Assembly: GCA_045563135.1 (NCBI GenBank)
Contig: JBJKUL010000001.1
Coordinates: 310,001 to 374,000 of the forward strand
Source: Actinomarina sp002308095
GTDB lineage: Bacteria > Actinomycetota > Acidimicrobiia > Actinomarinales > Actinomarinaceae
Direction: 5' to 3'
Length of the DNA: 64,000 bases
Part shown: positions 7,334 to 16,101 of the stretch, piece by piece
Position numbering within the stretch: position 1 is the stretch's first letter
How the letters are laid out: every line of letters starts with the position of its first letter
The notes under the pieces: generated by a model
The model's database searches: none
Seen by the model: only the letters and a program-made list of their open reading frames with translations
Told to the model about the DNA's origin: nothing
Position numbers and translations under genes: made by a program

Positions 7334-8305
7334 ATGAAAACAGTTTTTTCCGGAATTCAGCCAACAGGCAAAGCACACCTGGGCAATTTTTTAGGTGCTA
7401 TTAAAAATTGGGTTCAACTATCTAATGAAAAGAATAAAAATTATTTTTGTGTAGTAGATTTGCATTCCATAACTACTCATCCAAATCCAACAGATCTGAA
7501 GTTCAATATTGATCAAACTCTTAAATTATTAGTTGCAGCTGGAATAAACCTAGATAATTCTATTATTTATGCTCAAAGTAAAGTTCCACAACATGCCTAC
7601 TTGTCATGGGTTCTTTCCAATTATTGCCAAGTTGGAGAGCTTCAAAGAATGACACAGTATAAAGAAAAAGCAGATAGCCTTGGTAGTCATTCAGGCATTT
7701 TCACATACCCAATTCTGATGGCAGCAGACATTTTAATTCATAAAGCTAATGAAGTTCCTGTTGGGGATGATCAAACTCAGCATCTTGAACTTACTAGAAA
7801 TATTGCAGAGAGATTTAATAACAATTATGGGGAAGTATTTCCTTTGCCTGAAAAATCTAGTGGAAAGTCTGGTACAAGGTTAATGTCCCTAAAACATCCT
7901 GAAAATAAAATGTCAAAGAGTTCTGATGACATCAATGGAACAATTTATTTTGATGATAGCAAAGACATCATCATGAAAAAATTTAAAACTTCTGTCACAG
8001 ACTCAGGAAATAGTATTACTTATGACGAAAAAGAGAAGAAAGGAATAAGTAATCTGATAGATATATATGCTTCTATCAATAATATTTCTCTCGAAGAAGT
8101 TGAAAAAATATTTGAGAATTCACAATATGGAGAATTTAAAATTGCAGTAGGAGAAGCAGTCTCTAATTATTTTGCACCAATTTATTCAAATTTTCAAGAG
8201 CTAGAGAACGAAGATATTTCAAAAGTATTGGATAGCAATCTTAAAGAGGCACAAATTTCAGCAGAAGAAACCATCAACGAAGTTAATAATATTCTAGGAC
8301 TCTAA
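7334..8305 (+). CDS. trpS: tryptophanyl-tRNA synthetase
   Basis: This 323-residue class I aminoacyl-tRNA synthetase charges tRNA-Trp. GIQPTGKAHLGNFLGA at residues 7-22 holds the HIGH-equivalent, VGDDQTQHLELTR near 146 is the TrpRS active-site block, and KMSKSSDD near 193 is the KMSKS loop. Length is typical of bacterial TrpRS. A weak SD-like AGCAGG precedes the ATG. No leader peptide, T-box or terminator is visible in the 58 bases upstream. The helicase gene follows after 4 bases, so they are probably cotranscribed. Confidence 0.95.
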   Translation: MKTVFSGIQPTGKAHLGNFLGAIKNWVQLSNEKNKNYFCVVDLHSITTHPNPTDLKFNIDQTLKLLVAAGINLDNSIIYAQSKVPQHAYLSWVLSNYCQVGELQRMTQYKEKADSLGSHSGIFTYPILMAADILIHKANEVPVGDDQTQHLELTRNIAERFNNNYGEVFPLPEKSSGKSGTRLMSLKHPENKMSKSSDDINGTIYFDDSKDIIMKKFKTSVTDSGNSITYDEKEKKGISNLIDIYASINNISLEEVEKIFENSQYGEFKIAVGEAVSNYFAPIYSNFQELENEDISKVLDSNLKEAQISAEETINEVNNILGL

Positions 8306-8309
8306 GTAA

Positions 8310-10445
8310 ATGGATAACAGGGTAAAGATTCCTGATGGGTGGAACCAACTGGTTAATGAAAAGCAAAAAGAAGCCATTGAACACACGCATGGCCCTTTAC
8401 TAATAGTTGCAGGTGCAGGGTCTGGAAAAACTAGAGTTCTAACCTACAGATATGCTCATCTTGTTATGAATCACTCAATAAGTTACTCCAATATATTAGC
8501 TATTACTTTCACAAACAAAGCTGCTAATGAAATGAAGGAAAGAATCAGTAAACTATTAGGTCTAGAGATTCACCCTAAGTGGATTTCTACTTTTCATAGC
8601 TCTTGTGTGAAAATTTTAAGAACACACGGATACTTGATAGGATATAAAACAAACTTCACCATTTACGATCAATCAGATTCTTCAAAACTAATTAGAAATT
8701 GCATGAGAGATAATAATGTTGATTTAAAACAATATTCGCCAAGAAGATTTCAAGCAAGTATTTCTAGTTTAAAAAATATGAGAATAAGTCCAGGAGAAGC
8801 CGTAGAGTCTGCAGAAACTTTTTTTGATGTTAAAGTAGCAGAAATCTATACTTCGTATGAAAAAAAATTAATGCTCGCAAATTCTATGGATTTTGATGAC
8901 CTGCTTCTCAAAACTGTAGATTTACTAGAAACTAATGAAGAAGCATTAAATTTTTGGTCTTCAAAGTTTCAATTTATTATGGTTGATGAATATCAAGACA
9001 CAAACCTTGTTCAATACAAATTAATTGAACTTTTATCATCTAAACATAAAAACTTATGTGTTGTTGGTGATTCTGATCAAAGTATTTATGCCTTCAGAGG
9101 TGCAGACATAAGAAATATTCAGGAGTTTGAAAAAGATTTTACTAATGCCAAAATTATTACTCTTGATAAAAATTATCGCTCTTCTCAAAGAATATTAGAC
9201 ATTGCAAATGCTGTAATCTCTAATAACCCGAGAAGCCAAGATAAAAAATTATGGACAGACAATCCAGAAGGCCTGGATGTAAATGTAATCGAATTTAGTT
9301 CAGAACGTGATGAATCAAAATGGATCACTGCTGAAATTAAAGAAATATTATCAAAAAATAAAGAATCTGAAATTGCTATTTTTTATAGAACTAATAATCA
9401 ATCTCGAATATTTGAAGAAGAGCTAAGAAGAAATAGTATTAATTATAAAATTGTTGGAAATGTCAGGTTTTATGACAGAAAAGAAATAAAGGATATTTTG
9501 TCATATTTAAACTTTCTAGTTAATCCAGACGATGCAGTTTCATTTGAGCGTATACTAAATGTACCAAAACGGGGAATAGGAGAATCTACTCTCCAAAAAT
9601 TGAGAGATTATTCCAACTCAAAAAACTCTTCTGTTTCAAACTCATTAGATAATATAGAAAATCTGGACTTTTTATCTGCAAGAATTTTAAACAAGCTTAA
9701 AGAGTTTAAAGAACTTATTACAGATTTAAAAGTTCACTCCATCAACGGACCTTCAGAAGCTATCATCAAAACATTAGAACTGACAGGATATAAAAATCAG
9801 TTAATAAAAGATGGAACTCTTGAGTCTCAAATGAGAATAGAAAACTTGGACGAATTAATTAACTCAGCTTTCGAATTTGAAAATCTTTATGAGGAAGATG
9901 TTGATGATCCCTACATTGTACTTAGAGACTATTTAGAATCCCTTGCTCTTTTTACGAATACTGACAGCATTGAAGATGAAGACAAAGTTTTATTGATGAC
10001 ATTGCATAATGCAAAAGGTCTTGAGTTTCCATATGTATTTATGACGGGGATGGAAGAAAATATATTTCCAAGTCAAAAATCAGAGAATGAATTTGAGATA
10101 CAAGAAGAGAGAAGATTATGTTATGTAGGAATGACAAGAGCTGAGCAAAAACTTTATTTAACATACTCTCAAACAAGAACACTATGGGGAGGGACAACAT
10201 ATAATCTTAAAAGCAGATTTTTAGACGAAGCTGAAGATTTCTTTACAGAGCTAAAAGTTAAGAACTTAGGAGTAGCAAACACAACAACGTCAAACGATGG
10301 CAAGGTTGGCAACACAGTAACACATGAGAAGTATGGAAAAGGCGTAATTAAAGAAATTTCTGGAAATGAAATTACTATTGATTTTGGAGAAGAGTGGGGT
10401 GTCAAATATTTAGACATAGAATGGGCACCAATCAAATTTGATTAA
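8310..10445 (+). CDS. pcrA: UvrD/PcrA-type DNA helicase
   Basis: This 711-residue superfamily 1A helicase unwinds DNA 3'-5' in repair and replication. Motifs in order: Q-motif near residue 18, Walker A AGAGSGKTR near 35, MVDEYQDTN (motif II) near 227, GDSDQSIYAFRGAD (III) near 252, LDKNYRSS (IV) near 287, VLLMTLHNAKGLEFPYVF (V) near 560, and RRLCYVGMTRAEQKLYL (VI) near 598. The C-terminus has the PcrA-type HEKYGKGVIKEISG tail that binds RNA polymerase in other bacteria. No nuclease domain is present, so it is not RecB/AddA. Confidence 0.93.
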   Translation: MDNRVKIPDGWNQLVNEKQKEAIEHTHGPLLIVAGAGSGKTRVLTYRYAHLVMNHSISYSNILAITFTNKAANEMKERISKLLGLEIHPKWISTFHSSCVKILRTHGYLIGYKTNFTIYDQSDSSKLIRNCMRDNNVDLKQYSPRRFQASISSLKNMRISPGEAVESAETFFDVKVAEIYTSYEKKLMLANSMDFDDLLLKTVDLLETNEEALNFWSSKFQFIMVDEYQDTNLVQYKLIELLSSKHKNLCVVGDSDQSIYAFRGADIRNIQEFEKDFTNAKIITLDKNYRSSQRILDIANAVISNNPRSQDKKLWTDNPEGLDVNVIEFSSERDESKWITAEIKEILSKNKESEIAIFYRTNNQSRIFEEELRRNSINYKIVGNVRFYDRKEIKDILSYLNFLVNPDDAVSFERILNVPKRGIGESTLQKLRDYSNSKNSSVSNSLDNIENLDFLSARILNKLKEFKELITDLKVHSINGPSEAIIKTLELTGYKNQLIKDGTLESQMRIENLDELINSAFEFENLYEEDVDDPYIVLRDYLESLALFTNTDSIEDEDKVLLMTLHNAKGLEFPYVFMTGMEENIFPSQKSENEFEIQEERRLCYVGMTRAEQKLYLTYSQTRTLWGGTTYNLKSRFLDEAEDFFTELKVKNLGVANTTTSNDGKVGNTVTHEKYGKGVIKEISGNEITIDFGEEWGVKYLDIEWAPIKFD

Positions 10446-10497
10446 GAATCTTACAGTGCATAAATTAATGAACATTATATAATTTGTAGGTTAAATT

Positions 10498-11631
10498 ATG
10501 GATTTATTTGAATACCAGGGAAAATCGCTTTATGAAAACTTTGATATTGCACATCCCAATTCACATCTAATCAACAAAATTGAAGATTTGGAAGAAGACT
10601 TCACCCTTAGTTACCCAGTAGTCGTCAAAGCACAAGTTCAAGTTGGAGGAAGAGGTAAAGCTGGAGGTATCAAATTAGCTAATAATTATGAAGAGCTGCT
10701 TCTATTTTCGCAAGAAATACTAGGAATGGATATTAAAGGTCATGTAGTTGAAAAAATACTTATAGAAGAAGCATCAGAAATTAATGAAGAATATTATTTA
10801 TCTTTCACCCTTGATAGATCAGAAAAAAAATATCTAATGATGCTTAGCGCAAAAGGCGGTATGGACATAGAGGCTGTTGCTGAAGAAAATCCTGATGACC
10901 TTACAATGGTACATATTGACCCATCAAATTCTTTAACTGATGAAATGGTATTAAAGGCAATTCAAGACTCTAATTTAAACGAAAAATATGAAACTGAGCT
11001 TTTAGAGATAATTAAATCACTTTTTAGATTATTTGTAGATGGAGATTGTGATTTAGTAGAGGTTAACCCTTTAGCAATTACAAGCGATGGAGTAAAAGCT
11101 TTAGATTCGAAAGTATCTTTAGATATGAATGCAAAATACAGACACGAGGAATTTGAAGATATTGAAAAAGATATCCCAATTCCTCCATCAGAAAAATCGG
11201 CAAAAGAAAAGGGATTAAACTTTATCAAACTTGATGGTTCAGTGGGAATAATTGGCAACGGTGCAGGACTTGTTATGTCTACCTTAGATGTTGTTGCTGA
11301 GTATGGAGGTAGTGCTGCGAATTTCCTAGACATTGGTGGTGGAGCAAAAGCGGAGACAGTAAGTGCAGCCTTAGATGTTCTAGAAACAGATGAGTCAGTT
11401 ACAAGTGTTTTTATAAATATATTTGGAGGGATTACTAGATGTGACTTAGTTGCTCAAGGTATCGTAGAGGCAACAAGAGGCAAAAATTTAAAGTGGCCAA
11501 TTGTCATTCGACTCGATGGAACAAATGCAATAGAGGGTCTAGAGATATTAAAGCAGAACCCTAACGAAAAAATATTTATTACTGAGACTATGAATCAAGC
11601 AGCTGAGTTAGCTGTGAAAGGAATAAAATAA
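10498..11631 (+). CDS. sucC: succinyl-CoA synthetase beta subunit
   Basis: This 377-residue ATP-grasp subunit forms succinyl-CoA synthetase with SucD and does substrate-level phosphorylation in the TCA cycle. The start MDLFEYQGKSLYENF, VVKAQVQVGGRGKAGG (nucleotide binding) near residue 42 and the C-terminal INIFGGITRCDLVAQGI are family hallmarks. A TATAAT hexamer at 10478-10483 is a likely -10. The stop overlaps the sucD start by one base, starting a four-gene TCA operon. Confidence 0.95.
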   Translation: MDLFEYQGKSLYENFDIAHPNSHLINKIEDLEEDFTLSYPVVVKAQVQVGGRGKAGGIKLANNYEELLLFSQEILGMDIKGHVVEKILIEEASEINEEYYLSFTLDRSEKKYLMMLSAKGGMDIEAVAEENPDDLTMVHIDPSNSLTDEMVLKAIQDSNLNEKYETELLEIIKSLFRLFVDGDCDLVEVNPLAITSDGVKALDSKVSLDMNAKYRHEEFEDIEKDIPIPPSEKSAKEKGLNFIKLDGSVGIIGNGAGLVMSTLDVVAEYGGSAANFLDIGGGAKAETVSAALDVLETDESVTSVFINIFGGITRCDLVAQGIVEATRGKNLKWPIVIRLDGTNAIEGLEILKQNPNEKIFITETMNQAAELAVKGIK

Positions 11632-12500
11632 TGGCAATTCTTATTGATGAAAATTCTAAGGTAGTTGTTCAAGGCATCACTGGACGTGAGGGGCAATTTC
11701 ATGCATTAAGAAATAGAGACTATGGAACGAATATTGTAGCTGGTACACGTCCCGGTAAAGGGGGAGAAGAAGTAGAGTCAATCCCAATATTTAACACAGT
11801 ACAAGAAGCCATCGATCAAACAGGAGCAAATGTTGCTTTAACAATGGTACCTCCAGCCTTTGCTAAAGACGCAGTACTTGAAGCCGCTTATGCAGATTGT
11901 GAATTGATTGTTTGTATCACAGAGGGGATACCTGCAAAAGATGAGGCAGAAATGTATAACCTTATAAAGCAAAAGACCAAATCAAAATTATTAGGTCCAA
12001 ATTGTCCGGGTCTAATTTCACCAGGAAAATCAAACGTCGGGATTATGCCTCATGAGATAACTTTGCCAGGAAATATTGGAGTTGTTTCAAGGTCAGGAAC
12101 CTTAACTTATCAGGCAGTACACGAATTGACCCAGTTAGATATTGGACAATCAACTTGTATTGGTATCGGTGGAGACCCAGTTCCAGGTATGTCATTTATT
12201 GATGTTCTAAAAGAGTTTGAAGAAGATGTTGAAACACAGGGAATAGTAATGATTGGTGAAATTGGGGGAACTGCTGAAGAAGAAGCAGCAGAATACATAA
12301 AAGCTAATATTTCAAAACCAGTTGTTTCTTATATTGCCGGAGTAACAGCACCTCCAGGTAAAAAAATGGGTCATGCGGGTGCTATTGTTTCTGGTAACAA
12401 GGGCACTGCTAAAGCAAAAATGAGTGCACTAGAAGAAGCAAATGTAGTTGTAGTAAGTAATCCAACGAAAATTGGACAAGCAGTAAAGGAAATAATGTAA
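11631..12500 (+). CDS. sucD: succinyl-CoA synthetase alpha subunit
   Basis: This 289-residue CoA-binding subunit carries the phosphohistidine: GKKMGHAGAIVSG near residue 245. VVQGITGREGQFH near 14 and LGPNCPGLISP near 122 complete the family pattern, and the length matches E. coli SucD. It joins SucC to convert succinyl-CoA to succinate with ATP or GTP formation. It overlaps both neighbours by one base (ATAATGG-type junctions), which implies translational coupling. Confidence 0.95.
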   Translation: MAILIDENSKVVVQGITGREGQFHALRNRDYGTNIVAGTRPGKGGEEVESIPIFNTVQEAIDQTGANVALTMVPPAFAKDAVLEAAYADCELIVCITEGIPAKDEAEMYNLIKQKTKSKLLGPNCPGLISPGKSNVGIMPHEITLPGNIGVVSRSGTLTYQAVHELTQLDIGQSTCIGIGGDPVPGMSFIDVLKEFEEDVETQGIVMIGEIGGTAEEEAAEYIKANISKPVVSYIAGVTAPPGKKMGHAGAIVSGNKGTAKAKMSALEEANVVVVSNPTKIGQAVKEIM

Positions 12501-13729
12501 TGGTTGAAAATTTAAATAGAGAAGAATTAAATAATGCAATCAAAAAAACTCGAGAATCTTTTGATACAGATAATCCGACAGTTCCATTTATAGAGGGGGA
12601 TGGTATAGGTGTTGATATTTGGCCAGCTTCCCAATTGGTATTTGATGCAGTTGTAGAAAAAGCATACAATGGTAACCGTAAAATAAATTGGATTGAAGTG
12701 TTAGCAGGACAAAAAGCATTCGATACTGTTTCGGAATGGCTTCCTCAAAAAACACTGGACACATTTGATGAATTTGGTGTTGGCATTAAAGGACCACTTA
12801 CAACTCCAGTAGGAGAAGGTATAAGGTCAATTAATGTAGCAATAAGACAAGAGTTAGATCTTTATGTTTGTCTAAGGCCAATAAAATACTTCAAAGGAAT
12901 ACAGACTCCTACTAAAAATCCACAAGATGTGGATATTGTGTTATTCAGAGAAAATACTGAAGATGTCTATTCAGGGAAAGAGCTTGAAGAAGGCAGTGAA
13001 GAAGTAGTTAAGCTGAATAATTTTCTCAAACAAGAATTTGATTGGGATATAAGGAAAGATAGCGGAATTGGTATAAAGCCAATTTCAAATACGGGATCAG
13101 AAAGACTTATAAGAGCAGCTATAAATTTTGCAGTTGAGAATGGAAAGAAAAACTTAGCAATTGTTCACAAAGGTAACATCATGAAATTCACAGAAGGAGC
13201 TTTTAGAAAATGGGGTTACGAGCTTATAGAAAATGAATTTTCTGATGTAGCTGTATCTTGGGAAGATTCAAACGGTGAAGCTGGAGAAAAAATATTAGTT
13301 CAAGATGTTATTGCTGATGCATTTCTGCAACAAATATTAATCAAACCTCAAGAATTTGATGTAATTGCAACAACCAATTTAAATGGCGATTACGCTTCTG
13401 ATGCTTTAGCAGCACAAATTGGAGGAATAGGTATTAGTCCTGGAGGAAATATTAATTATGAAAATGGTAAAGCTGTTTTTGAAGCTACTCATGGAACTGC
13501 GCCTAAGTATGCTGGTCAAAATAAAGCAAATCCAGGGTCATTAATTTTATCAGGTGAAATGATGTTTAGATACATGGGGTGGAATGAAGCTGCAGACTTA
13601 ATAATCGAAAGTATGGAAAAATCAATTCTGGAAGGAAATGTAACTTATGACCTCGCAAGAGGGAGAGAGGATGCCACTATTCTTTCAAGTTCAGCATTTG
13701 CAGATTCTCTTGTTCAAAACATACAATAA
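12500..13729 (+). CDS. icd: NADP-dependent isocitrate dehydrogenase (homodimeric E. coli type)
   Basis: This 409-residue enzyme decarboxylates isocitrate to 2-oxoglutarate. The substrate loop GIRSINVAIRQELDLYVCLRP near residue 107 and the phosphorylatable-Ser region are like E. coli Icd. NADP-specifying positions look kept: KYAGQ (the Lys-Tyr pair) near 337 and Tyr/Arg in VTYDLARG near 383, although the Val of the E. coli set is Ala. Placement after sucCD and before mdh forms a TCA operon. Many actinobacteria use the monomeric or eukaryotic-type IDH instead. Confidence 0.92.
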   Translation: MVENLNREELNNAIKKTRESFDTDNPTVPFIEGDGIGVDIWPASQLVFDAVVEKAYNGNRKINWIEVLAGQKAFDTVSEWLPQKTLDTFDEFGVGIKGPLTTPVGEGIRSINVAIRQELDLYVCLRPIKYFKGIQTPTKNPQDVDIVLFRENTEDVYSGKELEEGSEEVVKLNNFLKQEFDWDIRKDSGIGIKPISNTGSERLIRAAINFAVENGKKNLAIVHKGNIMKFTEGAFRKWGYELIENEFSDVAVSWEDSNGEAGEKILVQDVIADAFLQQILIKPQEFDVIATTNLNGDYASDALAAQIGGIGISPGGNINYENGKAVFEATHGTAPKYAGQNKANPGSLILSGEMMFRYMGWNEAADLIIESMEKSILEGNVTYDLARGREDATILSSSAFADSLVQNIQ

Positions 13730-13748
13730 AGAAAACGAAAGGTAAGTA

Positions 13749-14687
13749 GTGAAAAAAGTTACGGTAGTTGGAGCTGGTAAATACGGATCTATGACAGCTC
13801 TAAGGGTTGCAGAATATAATTTAGCTAATGAAGTCGTAATGACAGATATAGTTGAAGGGTTACCACAAGGTCTTGCACTTGATATAAATCAATCTAGGTT
13901 TGTAGAAAAATTTGATACAAAAATTCTTGGCACGAATGACTATGCTGATACTGCTGACAGTGATGTAGTTGTTATTACTGCTGGCTTACCCAGGAAACCT
14001 GGTATGTCACGAATGGACCTTTTAGAGGTAAATGCTGGAATTGTCACGGATGTTACAAAAAATATACTAAAACACTCTGAAAATCCAATAATAATTGTTG
14101 TCACCAACCCGTTAGACCAGATGACAACATTAACTGCAGAAGTTTCTAAATTATCTAAAAGCAGAGTTATAGGTCAGGCAGGTATACTTGATTCATCTAG
14201 ATTCGCATACTTCATCTCTGAAAAACTAAATGTAAAAATGAGTGAAGTACATGCCTTAACATTAGGAAGCCATGGTGAAACGATGGTACCAGTGCCTTCA
14301 CTTTGTACAGTAAGTGGAGAACCCTTAATGGATATTTTGTCAAAAGATGATATTAACGAACTCGTAACTAAAACATCTGAAGGTGGAGCAGAGATTGTAG
14401 GTCTTCTTAAAACTGGTAGTGCATATTTTGCACCTGCTTCATCAGCAGCAACTATGGTAAAGTCAATTATCTCAGATTCAAATGAGGTTTTCCCAGTTTG
14501 TGCATGGCTACAAGGAGAGTATGGAATAAATGATGTTTACTTAGGTGTTCCAGCAAAGCTTGGACAAGATGGAGTAACTGAGATAGTTGAGTATGACTTG
14601 ACTGAAACAGAGTTAAATGCATTAAAGGAAGCTTCTGATGCCGTAAAAGATAAGGTTTCAGAGCTCAATAGCATAAATAACCAATAA
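13749..14687 (+). CDS. mdh: malate dehydrogenase (LDH-like)
   Basis: This 312-residue NAD-dependent enzyme oxidises malate to oxaloacetate. VVGAGKYGSMTALRVAE is the Rossmann loop, with Asp of VVMTDIVEG at the end of strand 2 for NAD. AGLPRKPGMSRMDLL carries the paired Arg of the substrate loop, VTNPLDQMT and GQAGILDSSRF follow, and GSHGETMVP holds the catalytic His. The Arg at the specificity position and the TCA operon context favour malate over lactate. GTG at 13749 is the start, preceded by AAAGGTAAG. Confidence 0.92.
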   Translation: MKKVTVVGAGKYGSMTALRVAEYNLANEVVMTDIVEGLPQGLALDINQSRFVEKFDTKILGTNDYADTADSDVVVITAGLPRKPGMSRMDLLEVNAGIVTDVTKNILKHSENPIIIVVTNPLDQMTTLTAEVSKLSKSRVIGQAGILDSSRFAYFISEKLNVKMSEVHALTLGSHGETMVPVPSLCTVSGEPLMDILSKDDINELVTKTSEGGAEIVGLLKTGSAYFAPASSAATMVKSIISDSNEVFPVCAWLQGEYGINDVYLGVPAKLGQDGVTEIVEYDLTETELNALKEASDAVKDKVSELNSINNQ

Positions 14688-14749
14688 ATTCAGGCTTTTA
14701 ATAAAAAAACCCATATTTTATTGAATATTAAGAAAATTTATTTTAAAAA

Positions 14750-14768
14750 ACTATAATTAGCTTATAGT
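14750..14768 (+). promoter_or_regulatory. hup promoter -10 within a palindrome
   Basis: TATAAT at 14752-14757 is a good -10 about 40 bases before the HU start codon. It lies in a perfect inverted repeat, ACTATAA (14750-14756), spacer TTAGC, TTATAGT (14762-14768). The repeat may be an operator or simply reflect AT-rich sequence. An SD-like GAAAGG (14782-14787) precedes the ATG. Confidence 0.45.
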
Positions 14769-14797
14769 AAAACGCAATAAAGAAAGGCAAAACAGCT

Positions 14798-15070
14798 ATG
14801 AACAAAGATCAATTAGCAAGTGTTGTAGCAGCAGAAGTAGGGTTGTCACAAACTGACGCTAAATCAGCTGTGGAGGCAGTGTTTGACGGAATAACAAACG
14901 GAATGAAGAATGGCGACAAAGTTAGCATTGCCGGTTTCGGACAGTTTGAATCAAGATACAGGGCTGCAAGACAAGGGAGAAATCCTGCGACAGGTGAAAC
15001 AATCCAAATAGCTGCTAAGAATGCACCAGCATTTAAAGCTGCAAAAGGATTAAAAGATAGTCTTAATTAA
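14798..15070 (+). CDS. hup: HU-family DNA-binding protein
   Basis: This 90-residue histone-like protein bends and compacts DNA as a dimer. MNKDQLASVVAAEVGLSQ, the GDKVSIAGFGQFESRYRAARQGRNPATGE arm-entry region near residue 41 and the C-terminal AAKNAPAFKAAKGLKDSLN are classic HU. It has no long Lys/Ala-rich C-terminal tail, unlike mycobacterial HupB. It is monocistronic between its own promoter and a strong terminator. Confidence 0.95.
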   Translation: MNKDQLASVVAAEVGLSQTDAKSAVEAVFDGITNGMKNGDKVSIAGFGQFESRYRAARQGRNPATGETIQIAAKNAPAFKAAKGLKDSLN

Positions 15071-15090
15071 GATATCTTAAAACCTTATTG

Positions 15091-15120
15091 AAAAGACGGC
15101 TTAGCCGTCTTTTCTTTTTT
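15091..15120 (+). terminator. intrinsic terminator of hup
   Basis: AAAAGACGGC (15091-15100) and GCCGTCTTTT (15104-15113) form a perfect 10-bp stem with a TTA loop, followed by a T-rich tract to 15120. The A-run on the 5' side lets it work in both directions, so it probably also ends the sdh operon from the other side. Confidence 0.9.
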
Positions 15121-15409
15121 ATTTAAGAAGTTCTAAGTTACCTTTTATTTTTATTTTTTCTTCAAACATTAAATCTTCAGGATGTTTGTTATTATTCTTT
15201 AAATCAAAAAACGTAGATTCATCCATCATTATTACTAAATGTTCAATTGGTACCTGTTGTTTATTATCAATATCCATATTGCCAAGGTTTATTCTTGTTA
15301 TTTTATCTTCTGATTTAATTTCTAAGTAAATCTTGTCTAATTGCTTTTTGTCAGAGATTTTAAGTTGTTCTGTAATTTTTTGTAAATGTTCTAAGATTTC
15401 AGTTTTCAA
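15119..15409 (-). CDS. hypothetical protein at end of sdh operon
   Basis: I do not recognise this 96-residue acidic/basic mixed, hydrophilic protein. It begins MKTEILEHLQKITEQLK, probably an amphipathic helix, and has no Cys pairs, signal peptide or membrane segment. Its start overlaps the sdhB stop by 4 bases, so it is translationally coupled to the succinate dehydrogenase operon, and its stop abuts the shared terminator. A role in the complex is possible but unsupported by any motif. Confidence 0.65.
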   Translation of the reverse strand: MKTEILEHLQKITEQLKISDKKQLDKIYLEIKSEDKITRINLGNMDIDNKQQVPIEHLVIMMDESTFFDLKNNNKHPEDLMFEEKIKIKGNLELLK

Positions 15410-16101
15410 TTATTTAAAAGGGTTTCTCTTTTGACATCTTCAATAGCTTTAGTTACTTGTATACCCCTTGGGCATGCACTTGTACAGTTGAATGCAGTCC
15501 TACACCTAAACGCACCATTTACATCTTTCATTATTTCAAGCCTTTGTTTCGAACCTTGATCTCTTGAGTCCATTACAAATCGATGAGCATTCACAATTGC
15601 AGCTGGGCCAATATAACTTTCTGCAGTCCAAAAAACTGGACAGCTTGTAGTACATGCTGCGCATAGGATACATTTTGTTGTGTCTTCAAATTTATCTCTA
15701 TCTTCTGGAGACTGAAGTCTCTCTCTATCTCCAGGATCATCATTATTAATAAGATAAGGCATTACCTTTTTATAGCTATCAAAAAATGGCTCCATATCTA
15801 CTATTAAGTCTTTAACTACTGGAAGCCCTCTTATTGGTTCAATCTTAATAGGGTTACTCACTTCTTTTACCAGAACTTGGCATGCAAGCATGTTTTCACC
15901 ATTTACAACCATAGCATCTGATCCACATACACCATGTGCACACGATTTTCTGAATGACAGTGAACCATCCTCAAACCATTTTATTTTATGCAGTAAATCA
16001 AGAATTCTTTCTTCAGGTTCAGCCTCTACTTTGTAATATTCCCAGTGACCTTTTTTATCATTTTCAGGATCATATCTGAGTATTTTTAAATCAATTTCCA
16101 T
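15406..16101 (-). CDS. sdhB: succinate dehydrogenase iron-sulfur subunit
   Basis: This 231-residue subunit passes electrons from FAD to quinone through three Fe-S clusters. Ligands visible: CAHGVCGSDAM plus a later Cys in MLACQ (2Fe-2S), CILCAACTTSCP (4Fe-4S) near residue 143, and CRTAFNCTSACPRGI (3Fe-4S side) near 200. Length and order match SdhB. It overlaps sdhA by one base and the trailing hypothetical gene by four. Confidence 0.95.
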   Translation of the reverse strand: MEIDLKILRYDPENDKKGHWEYYKVEAEPEERILDLLHKIKWFEDGSLSFRKSCAHGVCGSDAMVVNGENMLACQVLVKEVSNPIKIEPIRGLPVVKDLIVDMEPFFDSYKKVMPYLINNDDPGDRERLQSPEDRDKFEDTTKCILCAACTTSCPVFWTAESYIGPAAIVNAHRFVMDSRDQGSKQRLEIMKDVNGAFRCRTAFNCTSACPRGIQVTKAIEDVKRETLLNN

